Assembly: GCF_024580145.1 (NCBI RefSeq)
Contig: NZ_JANINI010000010.1
Coordinates: 131,433 to 189,162, forward strand
Length of the DNA: 57,730 nt
Reading direction: 5' to 3'
From: Methyloversatilis sp. XJ19-49
Lineage (GTDB): Bacteria > Pseudomonadota > Gammaproteobacteria > Burkholderiales > Rhodocyclaceae
Shown: piece after piece, positions 42,737 through 53,281 of the stretch
Layout: each line of letters starts with the position of its first letter
How positions within the stretch are numbered: the stretch's first letter is position 1
Position numbers and translations under genes: made by a program
The notes under the pieces: generated by a model
What the model was told of the DNA's origin: nothing
Database searches by the model: none
The model's input: the letters and a program-made list of their open reading frames with translations, nothing else

Positions 42737-45700
42737 ATGAGTGCTGTTCGTTCTTTCGCCATTGCCGGCCTGCGTGCTGCCTGCGCCAGCGTGCTCGGGG
42801 TCTGGCTGGCGTGTTCGCCAGCGCAGGCGCAGGTGCCCATTTCCAGCAATCCGCTGATACTGAATGTGACGGCGGCGCCCAATGTGCTGATGATTCTCGA
42901 CAATTCCGGTTCGATGTCTTGGGAGGCCTTGCCGGATCGTTTTGTCGGCCTGTGGGATTTCGTTTTTTCGATCCGTGCAGGCACCGGGAATTCCTCGGCC
43001 TACATGCCTGACTACGACGACGCCAACATCCTGAATGTGGCGATGCGTACCAGCCAGATCAACCGGGTCTATTACAACCCAGCCGTCACCTATCGCCGCT
43101 GGACGGGTCCGGAAGGCACGCAGTACGACGCATCGGACCCGACCAACGCCCGGTACACCCCGGGCAACACGTCGAGCATCGATCTCACGGCAGAGCAGTC
43201 TGGCCGCTTTCGCTGGGTCACCAACACGACCGCCACGACGTTTTCGTTCAGCACCACCAACGTGCCGCGGAGTCCGTCGGCGCCGTGTACCCAGTTTGAC
43301 CAGGACGACAGCAATGCGGTCGACACGCGCAACTGCGTGAAGAACTTCTGGCCGATGACCTGGTACGTCTACAAAGGCACCGGATCTGATCTGGAGCGCA
43401 TCAACTACTACCGCTACCAGATCCGCGGCAATGACGCCGACCGGCTCGATCTGGCCGATGGCTCGGTCACGTCGGTCACGACCTTCAACTGGGCGGGTGG
43501 CGTGACGCGCACCATCGCCGAGGAAAAGCAGAACTTCGCCAACTGGTTCACCTACAGCCGCAGCCGTCGCGACGCAGCCAAGAACGGGGTGAGTGCCGCT
43601 TTTTCGACGCTGGGCGAGAACTACCGCATCGGGTTCCGGCAGTTGAACGGCACCACGGGGCAGATGGATATCCCGCTGACCGGCGGCTTCGCCGGCACCA
43701 ACCGCGAAACATGGTTCAACAACATGTTTGCCTCAAGCGGCTCGTCAACGACACCGCTGCGCGTGGCACTGGCCCGCGCCGGTGAGTACTACCGGACGAC
43801 CACCGGTGAGAACGATCCGTGGGGTCCGGCTGAACCGGACGGCCTGCTCAGCTGCCGCCAGAGCTTCACCATCCTGACCACCGATGGCTACTACAACGAC
43901 AGTCCCGCTGGCGTGGCTGAAGTGAATGACGCCATCGGAAATGAGGACGGCACAGAAGGGGCTCCTTACGCAGATACGCGCTCGAGTACGCTTGCCGACG
44001 TTGCCATGTACTACTACAAGAACGACTTGCGGAGCGACATTGCCAACCGCGTGCCGACCAGCGATGCCGACCCGGCGGACTGGCAGCACATGGTCACCTT
44101 CGGCGTGGCGCTGGGTCTGCAGGGATCGCTGAATCCGGACACCGACCTGCCGCGGCTCACTTCGGGCGAGTTGTCTTGGCCCAGCACCTCCACCGACAGC
44201 GGCAAGCTGGACGACCTGTGGCACGCGACGGTGAACGGTCGCGGCAAGTTCGTCAGCGCGGCGACGCCGGAAGAATTCGCGAACGGTCTGAAGGGCGCTC
44301 TGGACACCATCGTGCAGCGCACCGCATCGTCGTCCAATCTCGGCGTGTCGTCGACCGAGCTGCGCGAAGGCAGCAAGGTGTTCCAGGCACGCTTCACCAG
44401 TGAGGTCTGGACCGGCGACCTGTGGGCCTTCACGGTGACCTCCGGCGGCCTGGGCACGACGCCGCAGTGGAAGGCATCGGAACAACTGCCTGCAGCGGCC
44501 AGCCGCAACATCTACACCCGCAATGCGACGCTGGGCGTGACCTTTCTGTGGGACAACCTGAGCGACACCCAGAAGGCACAACTGGGCGACGACAGCGCGG
44601 TGCTCGATTACCTGCGCGGCGTGCGGACGCAGGAGGTCGATCAGGGCGGGCCGTTCCGCAACCGCCTGTCGGTGCTCGGCGACATCGTGCATTCGTCGCC
44701 GGTGTTCGTCGCGGCGCCGGATAACTTCTCATATGAGCGATTCACGTGGGAAGGTGCGTCGACCTACCAGGCATTCCGTCAGAGCCTGATTGCCGATTCC
44801 ACGGCTGAACCGCCGGTCGCGGCGCGCCGGGAAATGGTGTACGTCAGCGCGAACGACGGCATGCTGCACGCTTTCGACGCCGCCACCGGTGTCGAGCGGT
44901 TCGCCTATGTACCCAGTGCGGCGTTGCCGGCCATGAGGACCCTCACGTCGCCCAACTACGCGCACCGCTTCATCGTCGACGGTTTCCTGCGCGCCGGTGA
45001 TGTCTACCAGAGCGGTGAGGGCGGTACCGGACAGTGGCGCAGTGTGCTGGTCGGCACGCAAGGTCGCGGCGGTCGCCAGGTCTTTGCGCTCGACATCACC
45101 AATCCGGATGCCTTCGGCACCAGCAGCATCCTGTGGGAATTCACCGATTCGGATCTCGGCCAGTTCATCGGCAATCCGGTGCTGACCCGGCTCAACAATG
45201 GCCGCTGGGCGGTGCTGATCGGCAACGGTTACAACAGCGACCAGAACCGCGGCTTCCTGTTCGTGATCGATGCGCTGACCGGCGCGCTGATCCGCAAGAT
45301 CGATACCGGCGATTGCGTGTCGACCGACAGCCCCTGCCTCAGCAATGGCCTGGCCGACATCACACAATGGGACAACGACGGCGATGGCACGGCGGATTAC
45401 GCCTATGCAGGTGACCTGCGCGGCAACGTGTGGCGCTTCGACCTGACATCGACCGTGGCCAGCGAGTGGAAGGTCGCTTTCGGAACGAGCGAAGCGCCGA
45501 TGCCGCTTTATCGCGCGCTCGACGCATCGGGCAATCCGCAGGCCATCACTTCGAACATCGAAGTGCTGCTGAATCCGGCGGACGGTGTGCGCTGGATCAG
45601 TTTCGGCACCGGCCGCTTCCTGGCAGGCACCGATCGTGCCGACACCTCGACGCAGACCTGGTACGGGCTGTACGACAACTATCTGGGGGATACGCTGACC

Positions 45701-46384
45701 TCGCCGGTGAGCGGCCGCAGCAACTTCGCGCAGCGCGTCGTGCTGTTCGAAACGGCGCTCTTCACGCCGGAGACGACCGACATCAATCCGAATCGCGTTC
45801 GCGTCATTTCGGCGCCGGGCGACACGTCGGGCGGTGCGGCCATCACCGATGCCGACGGCAATTACGTGAAGCAGGGCTGGTACCTTGACCTGCTGCCGCC
45901 GAGCGGCACCCAGCAGGGCGAGCGGATGTTCTATGGTGTGCAGGCCTTCAGCACCGCCTTGTTCGCCACCACCGCGATCCCGGCCGACGACCCCTGCAGC
46001 CCGGGCGGCAACGGCTGGCTGCTGACGCTTGATCCCTACACCGGCGGCCGTCTGCAGGACAATGTGTTCATCAACCGCGAACCGGTGACCGTCAGCGTCG
46101 AAGGACAGCCGTCGGTCAATTACAACGTCAGCGGTGTCGGACTGCTGTCCATCCCGTCGCGACCCATCCTGGTGCGCAACGACGCACCCGCCGGCGACGG
46201 TTCGGTCAGCGGTGGCGGCAGCACCGGTGGCACCGGTGGTCAGCCGCTCGGTTCGCCCTGCACGACCCTCAGCGGTCAGGCCGGCGTGCTGATCGGCCTG
46301 GCCAACGGCGAAACGGTGTGCGAAAGCCTGAATCTGCCGGACATTTTCGGCCGGCTGTCGTGGCGAGAACTGATCAATGACTGA
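42737..46384 (+). CDS. pilY1: PilY1 pilus-tip adhesin/mechanosensor, cassette 1
   Basis: Large exported protein of 1215 residues carried at the pilus tip. It has a Sec signal peptide (about 1-32), then a von Willebrand A-like region starting with DNSGS at 55-59 (metal-site form DxSxS). The C-terminal beta-propeller typical of PilY1 ([18 protein letters not shown] near 695-712) includes a calcium loop with Asp879, Asp881, Asp883 and Asp887. A Gly/Ser-rich linker precedes the end SWRELIND. It overlaps the possible upstream start of pilE. Adhesion, calcium-dependent retraction control and surface sensing are known roles in the family. Confidence 0.92.
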   Translation: MSAVRSFAIAGLRAACASVLGVWLACSPAQAQVPISSNPLILNVTAAPNVLMILDNSGSMSWEALPDRFVGLWDFVFSIRAGTGNSSAYMPDYDDANILNVAMRTSQINRVYYNPAVTYRRWTGPEGTQYDASDPTNARYTPGNTSSIDLTAEQSGRFRWVTNTTATTFSFSTTNVPRSPSAPCTQFDQDDSNAVDTRNCVKNFWPMTWYVYKGTGSDLERINYYRYQIRGNDADRLDLADGSVTSVTTFNWAGGVTRTIAEEKQNFANWFTYSRSRRDAAKNGVSAAFSTLGENYRIGFRQLNGTTGQMDIPLTGGFAGTNRETWFNNMFASSGSSTTPLRVALARAGEYYRTTTGENDPWGPAEPDGLLSCRQSFTILTTDGYYNDSPAGVAEVNDAIGNEDGTEGAPYADTRSSTLADVAMYYYKNDLRSDIANRVPTSDADPADWQHMVTFGVALGLQGSLNPDTDLPRLTSGELSWPSTSTDSGKLDDLWHATVNGRGKFVSAATPEEFANGLKGALDTIVQRTASSSNLGVSSTELREGSKVFQARFTSEVWTGDLWAFTVTSGGLGTTPQWKASEQLPAAASRNIYTRNATLGVTFLWDNLSDTQKAQLGDDSAVLDYLRGVRTQEVDQGGPFRNRLSVLGDIVHSSPVFVAAPDNFSYERFTWEGASTYQAFRQSLIADSTAEPPVAARREMVYVSANDGMLHAFDAATGVERFAYVPSAALPAMRTLTSPNYAHRFIVDGFLRAGDVYQSGEGGTGQWRSVLVGTQGRGGRQVFALDITNPDAFGTSSILWEFTDSDLGQFIGNPVLTRLNNGRWAVLIGNGYNSDQNRGFLFVIDALTGALIRKIDTGDCVSTDSPCLSNGLADITQWDNDGDGTADYAYAGDLRGNVWRFDLTSTVASEWKVAFGTSEAPMPLYRALDASGNPQAITSNIEVLLNPADGVRWISFGTGRFLAGTDRADTSTQTWYGLYDNYLGDTLTSPVSGRSNFAQRVVLFETALFTPETTDINPNRVRVISAPGDTSGGAAITDADGNYVKQGWYLDLLPPSGTQQGERMFYGVQAFSTALFATTAIPADDPCSPGGNGWLLTLDPYTGGRLQDNVFINREPVTVSVEGQPSVNYNVSGVGLLSIPSRPILVRNDAPAGDGSVSGGGSTGGTGGQPLGSPCTTLSGQAGVLIGLANGETVCESLNLPDIFGRLSWRELIND

Positions 46385-46406
46385 TACCGGGACCTACTAC
46401 GTGCGC

Positions 46407-46844
46407 ATGAACATCCACCACAGCCTCCAGCGCGGCTTCACGCTGATCGAACTGATGATCGTCGTGGCGATCATCGGCATCCTCGCGGCCATCGTCTATC
46501 CGAACTACACGCAATACGTCATCGACAGCCGGCGCGCGACGGCGGCTGCCTGTCTGTCGGAGCAGGCGCAGATGCTTGAGCGTCAATACACGACCGCGCT
46601 CACCTACGTCGGTGCAACGCTGCCGGCCAACCAGCAGTGCCGGACGGATCTGACCGGCTTCTATACGTTTCCCGCCCCTACGCTTGCGGCCCGTACCTAC
46701 ACGATCACGGCTGTCCCGCAGTCCGGCCAGTCGTCCAATGATTCCAAGTGCGGCTGCACGCTCAGTCTCAATCAGACCGGCGCGAAAGCCGCCACAGGTA
46801 CCGGTGACACATGCGCAACGCGGGCGGCCGCCTGCTGGCGCTGA
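46407..46844 (+). CDS. pilE: Type IV pilin-like protein PilE
   Basis: The 145-residue prepilin has a canonical leader and helix, [20 protein letters not shown], with Glu5. The conserved [20 protein letters not shown] segment follows. The C-terminal half has several cysteines that should form the D-region loop. It is the minor PilE found at the end of the Pseudomonas pilVWXY1 operon rather than the major subunit. An upstream ATG at 46377, overlapping the pilY1 stop, is in frame and would add ten residues. Confidence 0.9.
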   Translation: MNIHHSLQRGFTLIELMIVVAIIGILAAIVYPNYTQYVIDSRRATAAACLSEQAQMLERQYTTALTYVGATLPANQQCRTDLTGFYTFPAPTLAARTYTITAVPQSGQSSNDSKCGCTLSLNQTGAKAATGTGDTCATRAAACWR

Positions 46845-46908
46845 CACGACACAGAAGTTTGCGCCCACCCCTTCGGGGCGTACTCAAGCTTCAAGGCCTG
46901 CGGCCGTA

Positions 46909-46932
46909 ACAGAGGGATCGCCTTCCCTCTGT
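46909..46932. promoter_or_regulatory. Hairpin between pilE and the second cassette
   Basis: ACAGAGGG and CCCTCTGT (8-base perfect arms, 8-base loop) lie just ahead of the second fimT start, and a CCCC-TTC-GGGG stem lies 35 bases further upstream. There is no T tract. The pair may separate expression of the two cassettes or tune translation; fimT here lacks a clear ribosome site. Confidence 0.4.
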
Positions 46933-46938
46933 CCGCCG

Positions 46939-47562
46939 ATGCACCGCCGTTCGCCCGCTTCGGGCTTTACGCTGATCGAACTGATGATCACCATCGCCAT
47001 CCTGGCGGTGGTGACCACCTTTGCCGCGCCCTCGTTCCAGAGTCTGGTCGTGATGAATCGCCTGACTGCCGAAGCCAATGAATTCATTGCCGGCATGAAC
47101 GGCGCGCGCGCGGAAGCCATTCGCGGCAACGCGCGCAGCGTGCTGTGCCGGGCGGCGGTGACGGCAGGGCAGATCGATGCCGCAGGCGGATGCGTCACCG
47201 ATGCCGACGGCACCTGGGCAGGCTGGATGGTGTTCATCGATGCCGACGGCAGTGGTGCCTATAATCCGAATGCCGTGACCAACCCGGTCGAGGTTGTGGT
47301 GCGCACCCATGTCTTCCTGGGCGATCAGGTCAGGGTGCTGGCGAGTCCCGCGCTGGCAGCCAGCGGCAACCGCGTGGTCTATCGTCCCGATGGCCTTGCG
47401 CGGGCACCAGGGCAGACGATGCTGCAGTCAGGCACCTTGCGCCTGTGTACGGTCATCGATGGCATCACCAGCAATGCGCGCGATATCCGTCTGGGTGGTG
47501 GCAGTCGCATCGGGGTGGCACGCAGCACGTCGGCCAGTTGCGCTGCGCCGGGGGATACCTGA
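46939..47562 (+). CDS. fimT: Minor pseudopilin FimT/FimU (GspH family), cassette 2
   Basis: The 207-residue prepilin has an unusually short leader, [19 protein letters not shown], and Glu5. The following block NRLTAEANEFIAGMNGARAE is close to that of the first FimT, while the globular domain has diverged, so this is an old duplicate. It opens the second cassette 94 bases after pilE, and its stop overlaps the next pilV start. No ribosome site is evident; a hairpin sits immediately upstream. Confidence 0.9.
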   Translation: MHRRSPASGFTLIELMITIAILAVVTTFAAPSFQSLVVMNRLTAEANEFIAGMNGARAEAIRGNARSVLCRAAVTAGQIDAAGGCVTDADGTWAGWMVFIDADGSGAYNPNAVTNPVEVVVRTHVFLGDQVRVLASPALAASGNRVVYRPDGLARAPGQTMLQSGTLRLCTVIDGITSNARDIRLGGGSRIGVARSTSASCAAPGDT

Positions 47563-48002
47563 TGAAGGCGCAGGCGGGCGTTTCGTTGATCGAAGTGGCG
47601 GTTGCACTGTTCGTGCTGTCGGTCGGCATGCTCGGCATGGCGGCGCTGCAGATGGCGTCGCTGCGTTCCAACCAGAGCTCCTACGAACGCAGCGCCGCCG
47701 TGCTCGGTGCCTACACGATGATTGACCGGCTGCGCGCCGATGTGGCCGCGGCCCGCGGTGGCAGCTACAACCTCGCACTGGCCGCCGATACCTGCACACC
47801 GCCGGCCGCCGGCAGTTTTGCCGAAACGCAACTGGCCAACTGGATCTCCGACCTGCAGACCAGCATGGGCAGTTCGGCCTGCGGCGGCGTGACCTGCGCC
47901 GGCGGCGCGACCGGTAGCTGCGTGATCACCGTGCGCTGGGACGACAGCCGCGCCCGCGGTGGCTCCGCCAGCCAGCTGTTCCAGATCGAGGCCCGCCTGT
48001 GA
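47562..48002 (+). CDS. pilV: Minor pilin PilV, cassette 2
   Basis: The 146-residue prepilin has a very short leader (MKAQAG/VSLIEVAVALFV) and Glu5. The LRSNQSSYERSAAVLGAYTM segment corresponds to MKANQSAFERNAAVIAAYSM in the first PilV. The cysteine pattern SACGGVTCAGGATGSC is also shared. It overlaps fimT and pilW by one base each. Confidence 0.9.
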   Translation: MKAQAGVSLIEVAVALFVLSVGMLGMAALQMASLRSNQSSYERSAAVLGAYTMIDRLRADVAAARGGSYNLALAADTCTPPAAGSFAETQLANWISDLQTSMGSSACGGVTCAGGATGSCVITVRWDDSRARGGSASQLFQIEARL

Positions 48003-48994
48003 TGCGCCCGCACGCACAGCATGGACGCACGCTGATCGAGTTGATGATCGCGCTCGCCATCGGCCTGTTCATCACCGGTACCGCGATCGGTCTGGTGCTG
48101 TCGAACCGGCAGACCTACAACATGACCGAGGGGTTGTCGCGCATCCAGGAGGCGGCCCGAACTGGTTTCGAGCTGCTGGCGCGCGACATCCGCGACGCCG
48201 GCCTGAACTCCTGCGGCGGCGCGCTGCAGTTCGTCAACGTGCTGAACAATCCCTCATCGCTCTGGTGGACGCAGTGGAATGGTGGTCTGCGCGGTTACGG
48301 TGGCAGCGAGGCCTTTGCCGGCGCGCCCTTCGGCAGCGCTGCCGGCCAGCGCGTGGCCGGGACCTCAGCGCTGCAGGTGATGCGCACCGGCAGTCAGCCG
48401 CAAACCATATCGGCACACGATACCGCGACGCAGCTGATCACCTTCAGCCCGGCCAACCGCGCGCTTGCCACGGGGGATCTGGCCATCGTGTGCAATTTCA
48501 GTCAGGCCAGCCTGTTCCAGGTGACCGACGCCAACGGCACCCAGGTCGAACACGGCAACTCGGGCTCGCCGGGCAACTGCACGCGTGGGCTGGGCTTTGC
48601 CGATCCGCCCGACTGCAGCGCCAGTGGCCAGACCTATCGCTTCGAGGCGAACGCGGTGGCGATGCGGCTGGAGTCGCTCGCGTGGTACGTCGGCAACAAC
48701 GGCCGCACCACGACCACATCGCGCTCGCTGTACCGTGTGGCGCCGCAGAACGACGCCGGCACGCTCACGCTGGTTGCCGAGGAGGTGATCGACGGTGTGG
48801 TCGACCTGCAGGTTGACTACCTCCCCGAAGGTGCCACCGCCTATGTTGCGGCGACAGCGGTGACCGACTGGAACGCCGTGATCGGCGTGCGTCTGCGGCT
48901 GATCATCGATGAGCCCGATCGCCCCTCGACGGCAGCCGATCGTGTGCGTCGCACGATGACCCACGTGGTCACGCTGAGGAACCGGATGTCATGA
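48002..48994 (+). CDS. pilW: Minor pilin PilW, cassette 2
   Basis: The 330-residue prepilin has leader MRPHAQHGR/TLIELMIALA; the residue before the cleavage site is Arg rather than Gly if aligned this way (Gly is one residue earlier), so processing should be checked. The block TEGLSRIQEAARTGFELLAR is shared with the first PilW. A GTG three bases upstream (47999) is in frame. It overlaps pilV and pilX. Confidence 0.88.
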   Translation: MRPHAQHGRTLIELMIALAIGLFITGTAIGLVLSNRQTYNMTEGLSRIQEAARTGFELLARDIRDAGLNSCGGALQFVNVLNNPSSLWWTQWNGGLRGYGGSEAFAGAPFGSAAGQRVAGTSALQVMRTGSQPQTISAHDTATQLITFSPANRALATGDLAIVCNFSQASLFQVTDANGTQVEHGNSGSPGNCTRGLGFADPPDCSASGQTYRFEANAVAMRLESLAWYVGNNGRTTTTSRSLYRVAPQNDAGTLTLVAEEVIDGVVDLQVDYLPEGATAYVAATAVTDWNAVIGVRLRLIIDEPDRPSTAADRVRRTMTHVVTLRNRMS

Positions 48995-49530
48995 ACTCGA
49001 TGCTGCCCGCCCGGCAACGCGGCGTGACGCTGGTCGTCGCGCTGATGCTGCTGCTTGCAGTGACGCTGCTCGGCCTGGCCAGCATGCGCGGCACCGGCAT
49101 GCAGGAGCGCATGAGCGCCAATCTGTACGATCGTGCGATCGCCTTCCAGGCGGCCGAGTCGTCGCTGCGCGAGGCCGAAACCCTGCTGGCGAGCGGTACG
49201 GCCGGGCCGTTCGACGGCACCGTCAGTGGCTTGTACGCCAAGCCGACACCGGGTGCGAGTTCATTCCTGAACCGCTGGGAGGATCCGGCCGCCGTCTGGG
49301 CGTCGGCGACGGTCTGGTGGGAAGCCGCCGATGCCGATACGCGCGCCAAGGCGGCCGGCGTTCCGCAGTACCTCATAGAAGATCTTGGCCTCTGGCCATC
49401 CACGCCGGATTGCGACACCGTCACGACGATCGCATCCGATTGCCTCAAACCGCGCTACCGCATCACTGCGCGCAGTGCCCCCGCCGCCGGTCGGCCTGCC
49501 GTGCTGCTGCAGACCACCTACAGACCATGA
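48991..49530 (+). CDS. pilX: Minor pilin-like protein PilX, cassette 2
   Basis: The 179-residue protein opens with ARQRGVTLVVALMLLLAVTL, then LGLASMRGTGMQERMSANLY, nearly the same as the first PilX over this stretch. It is shorter because it lacks the Gly/Ser/Pro-rich loop. The family end [20 protein letters not shown] is kept in both copies. Its stop overlaps the pilY1 start by four bases. Confidence 0.88.
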   Translation: MNSMLPARQRGVTLVVALMLLLAVTLLGLASMRGTGMQERMSANLYDRAIAFQAAESSLREAETLLASGTAGPFDGTVSGLYAKPTPGASSFLNRWEDPAAVWASATVWWEAADADTRAKAAGVPQYLIEDLGLWPSTPDCDTVTTIASDCLKPRYRITARSAPAAGRPAVLLQTTYRP

Positions 49531-52500
49531 TCCCCATGCATCGAATGCTCGCCGGCCTGCTGCTCGCCGCACTGCAGATCGCCACATTCCTGGCAAGCGC
49601 GCCGGCCCGTGCTGCCGTCGACATCGCCGACGCACCGCTTGTGGTCGGCAGCGCGGTCGCGCCCAACCTCATGTTCCTGCTGGATGACTCGGGCTCGATG
49701 CAGTGGGAGGTGATGCCGGACGAGAATCTCTACTTCTCAAACTATCTGTTTCCGTTCCCGGACTCGGTCTATGGTGGTCTGTCCTACGCGGAGCAGATTC
49801 CGACTTTTGAAGACAACAATATCCACAACTTCTTCGGCCGATCGCCCGACAACAACGCAGTGTTCTACAACCCGCAGACGGACTATCGCCCGTGGCTGCG
49901 CCATACCGGCGTGTCATTCGGCAATGTCAATCCGGCCGCGGCGCCGTACAACCCGGCGCATGCGGATCGCGGCACCCTGAACCTGACGGCCGAGCAGACG
50001 TTGTCCGCCTTCTGGTTCCGCAACAACACCAACACCAATCAGAACTCGGCGACGTATGCCTGCGTGCCGCCGTGCAACCACACCTTCCGGCCGATCACGT
50101 TCTACATTTATCGCGGCAACGGCTCACGCGTCTCGGCGGCCAACTACACCAAGTACCAGATCCGCGGCACGCGCGCCTACCGGCGCGATCCGGTGACAGC
50201 CGGCGAGGTTGAGATCACGTCCTTCACCTGGCCTGACGGCACGACCCGCACGGTGGCGGAGGAGACGCAGAATTTTGCCAACTGGTTCTCGTATTACCGC
50301 AGCCGCATCCTGACAGCCCGTGCAGGCGCGTCGATCGCGTTCGGCCGGCTGGGCGAAAATTTCCGTGTGGGCTTCCGCACGATCAATGGCTCGGGCGAAT
50401 TGCTGATCCCGACCAACGGTGGTTTCACCGGCACCAATCGCGAAACCTGGTTCCAGCGGCTGCTCGAGACCAACATCAATCCGGCCGGCACGCCGCTGCG
50501 CACCGCGCTGAACTGGGCCGGCAATTACTACGAGAGCAAGACCGGAGACGATGACCCCTGGCGCCAGACCGGCTACGCCAATCCGCTGACCTGCCGGCAG
50601 TCCTTCACCATCCTGACCACCGACGGCTACTGGAGCGATGTGTTCGCACTGAACCTGATCGGCAATTCCGACGGCACCGAGGCGCGTCCCTATCGCGACA
50701 CGCACAGCAATACGCTGGCCGATGTGGCGATGTATTACTACAAGCGAGATCTGCGTACCGGCATTGCCGACAACGTACCGACCAGTGCTCGCGACAGCGC
50801 CAACTGGCAGCATATGGTGACGTTCGGACTGTCGCTGGGCGTCAGCGGCACGCTGGATCCGGCGACCGATCTGCCGGCGCTCACCGCGGGCACCAAGAGC
50901 TGGCCCGATCCGGCGAACAGCTCGCCCGCCAAGCTCGACGACCTGTGGCACGCCACGCTCAACGGGCGTGGTGCGTTCGTGAATGCCGCCGATCCGCAGC
51001 AATTCACCGATGGCCTGTCGGCCGTGCTGACCGACATCAGCGAGCGGGTGGCCTCGACCGGCAATGTCGCCGCCACCAGCACGTCGCTGACCAGCAATAC
51101 GCTGCTGTTCCAGTCGCGCTTCGTCGGCGGCAACTGGACCGGCGACCTTGTGGCCACGCGCATCAACACCGATGGCACGCTCGCAACGACGCCGTCGTGG
51201 AAGGCATCGGAACACATTCCTGCTGCGGCCAGCCGCAACATCTACACCTGGTCGGGTACCGCCGGCATCACGTTTCAGTGGGCCAATCTGAGCGCCGCCC
51301 AACGTACTGCCATCGGGTCGTCCGCCACGCTGGATTACCTGCGCGGGGCGGCCACGGGTGAAGCGCGCAATGGCGGATCGTTCCGCAACCGCACCAGTGT
51401 GGTGGGCGACATCGTCAATTCGCTGCCGGCCTATGTGGGTGCGGTCACCGATCTGCGCTTCGAGCGCTTCAGCTGGACCGGTGCAACCAGCTATCAGGCG
51501 CATCGCACTGCTGTCGCCAGCCGGCGCGAGATGGTTTATGTGGCAGCCAATGACGGCATGCTGCATGCCTTCGATGCGCGCACCGGTGAAGAGCGTTTTG
51601 CCTACGTACCGACCGGTGCCTTCAGCACGATGAAGTTGCTGGCCAATCCGGAGTACGTCCACAAATTCATGAATGACGGCTCGCCCGTCGTGGCCGAGGT
51701 CTATTTCTCCGGTGCCTGGCGCACCGTGCTGATCGGCACCCAGGGGCGTGGCGGCAAGACGGTCTATGCGCTTGACGTGACGAACCCGGACAGCTTCGCG
51801 GCGAACAAGGTGCTGTGGGAATTCAGCGATGAAGATCTCGGCCAGACGGTCGGCAGTCCGGCCATCGCACGCATGAACGACGGCAACTGGGCGGTGGTGA
51901 TCGGCAATGGCTACAACAGTGCGAACGAACGCGCCGTGCTGCTGGTGCTCGACATCGCCACCGGTACGGTCGTGCAGCGCATCGACACGATGCAGGGTTC
52001 CAGCACGTCACCCAATGGCCTTGCGGCGGCCGAGGGCGTCGACATCGATCGCGATGGCGACTTCGACTACTTCTACGCCGGCGACCTGCTCGGCAATCTG
52101 TGGAAGTTCAACACCAGCAGCAGCAATCCGGCGCAATGGCGCACGGGCTACGGCACCGTCGCCGCGCCGCGGTCGTTGTTCACGGCCCGCAGTTCCACCG
52201 ATGCGGTACAGCCGATCACCGGTGGCGTCAGCATCGGCTTCAATCCGGTGGACCGGAAACTGTGGATCTACTTCGGCACCGGGCGCTATCTGGCGACGTC
52301 TGATCCGGGCAGTACCGCCACGCAGACCTGGTACGGCGTGAATGATACGGGTAGCCGGATCGGCAGCCGCAGCAATCTGGTGCAGCGGGTCATCCTGCAG
52401 GAAGGGGCGACCGGGCAGGGCGACAATTACCGTGTGGTGTCCAAGCCGGGTGACAGCACTGGCGGCGCCAACATGGGCAGCAAGCGCGGCTGGTACATCG

Positions 52501-52916
52501 ATCTGCTGTCGCCCACTGCCGGTGCGGAAGGTGAACGCATCGTCAATGCGCCGGTGCTGGGGGCCACGACGCTGTTTGCCAGCACGCTGATTCCGAGCAG
52601 CAACCCGTGCGAGCCGGGCGGCCGTGGCTGGGTGATGGGAGTGAACCCGTTCACCGGCGGCCGGCAGGATTTCGATGTGTTCGACTTCACGCGCAATGGC
52701 GTGGTCGATGCGAGCGACCAGGTGACGCATACCGAAGGCAGTACCAGCCGCCGTGTGGTCGGCAGCGGCTACAGCACCGACAGCCTGCCTGGCAGTCCGC
52801 TGCAGATCGGCAAGCAGCAGATTGTCGGTGGCTCGGACGGCACCGCACGCTCGCGCGTGGTGTCGGACGGCGTGCGCGCCGGCCGGGTGTCCTGGAAAGA
52901 AATCATCGGAGATTGA
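49527..52916 (+). CDS. pilY1: PilY1 pilus-tip protein, cassette 2
   Basis: The 1129-residue protein has a signal peptide (about 1-30), a DDSGS vWA-type metal motif at 53-57 and a C-terminal beta-propeller ([18 protein letters not shown] near 671-688). The calcium loop has Asp839, Asp841, Asp843 and Asp847. Compared with the first PilY1 the overall plan and many blocks match (e.g. [22 protein letters not shown]), but loops and the C-terminal tail differ: SWKEIIGD follows a stretch without the Gly/Ser linker. The two would compete for, or specialise in, different minor-pilin sets. Confidence 0.92.
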   Translation: MIPMHRMLAGLLLAALQIATFLASAPARAAVDIADAPLVVGSAVAPNLMFLLDDSGSMQWEVMPDENLYFSNYLFPFPDSVYGGLSYAEQIPTFEDNNIHNFFGRSPDNNAVFYNPQTDYRPWLRHTGVSFGNVNPAAAPYNPAHADRGTLNLTAEQTLSAFWFRNNTNTNQNSATYACVPPCNHTFRPITFYIYRGNGSRVSAANYTKYQIRGTRAYRRDPVTAGEVEITSFTWPDGTTRTVAEETQNFANWFSYYRSRILTARAGASIAFGRLGENFRVGFRTINGSGELLIPTNGGFTGTNRETWFQRLLETNINPAGTPLRTALNWAGNYYESKTGDDDPWRQTGYANPLTCRQSFTILTTDGYWSDVFALNLIGNSDGTEARPYRDTHSNTLADVAMYYYKRDLRTGIADNVPTSARDSANWQHMVTFGLSLGVSGTLDPATDLPALTAGTKSWPDPANSSPAKLDDLWHATLNGRGAFVNAADPQQFTDGLSAVLTDISERVASTGNVAATSTSLTSNTLLFQSRFVGGNWTGDLVATRINTDGTLATTPSWKASEHIPAAASRNIYTWSGTAGITFQWANLSAAQRTAIGSSATLDYLRGAATGEARNGGSFRNRTSVVGDIVNSLPAYVGAVTDLRFERFSWTGATSYQAHRTAVASRREMVYVAANDGMLHAFDARTGEERFAYVPTGAFSTMKLLANPEYVHKFMNDGSPVVAEVYFSGAWRTVLIGTQGRGGKTVYALDVTNPDSFAANKVLWEFSDEDLGQTVGSPAIARMNDGNWAVVIGNGYNSANERAVLLVLDIATGTVVQRIDTMQGSSTSPNGLAAAEGVDIDRDGDFDYFYAGDLLGNLWKFNTSSSNPAQWRTGYGTVAAPRSLFTARSSTDAVQPITGGVSIGFNPVDRKLWIYFGTGRYLATSDPGSTATQTWYGVNDTGSRIGSRSNLVQRVILQEGATGQGDNYRVVSKPGDSTGGANMGSKRGWYIDLLSPTAGAEGERIVNAPVLGATTLFASTLIPSSNPCEPGGRGWVMGVNPFTGGRQDFDVFDFTRNGVVDASDQVTHTEGSTSRRVVGSGYSTDSLPGSPLQIGKQQIVGGSDGTARSRVVSDGVRAGRVSWKEIIGD

Positions 52917-52918
52917 AC

Positions 52919-53266
52919 ATGAAGCTGTCCATCCGTCACCTCGCCACCGCCGCGCTGTGTGCCGCGGTCACGCTGCCGCTGAATGCGGCCGAGCCGCTGC
53001 ACCCGTTGTCGAATCCGTCGCTGTATGAACAGCAGGGATACGTCAGCGACATCGATACCGCCACCGGCGCGATGACGATAAACGGCAAGCGCTACAAGGG
53101 AAACGCCAACACCGTCATCTTCATCGTCGACAAACAGGGCCGCCTGGGCAAGGGCCGGACCCTTGCCGACATCCCGGCCAACACGCGCGTCAGCTTTGCC
53201 ACCAGCGCCGACGGAACCGTGACCCAGGTGCTGGTCGGCAACGGCATCATGCCGATGCCGCAATAG
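52919..53266 (+). CDS. Small exported protein after pilY1, PilY2-like in size and position
   Basis: The 115-residue product has a Sec signal peptide (about 1-23, ending LPLNAAE). The mature domain of about 90 residues is probably beta-rich: YVSDIDTATGAMTINGKRYK, then VSFATSADGTVTQVLVG. It starts two bases after the second pilY1, so it is coupled to it. P. aeruginosa has pilY2, of similar size and position, whose role is poorly known. Position, size and the ING(K)RY-type core suggest an equivalent; sequence homology was not tested. The first cassette lacks such a gene. Confidence 0.7.
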   Translation: MKLSIRHLATAALCAAVTLPLNAAEPLHPLSNPSLYEQQGYVSDIDTATGAMTINGKRYKGNANTVIFIVDKQGRLGKGRTLADIPANTRVSFATSADGTVTQVLVGNGIMPMPQ

Positions 53267-53281
53267 TGTGCCGTGGGTGCC

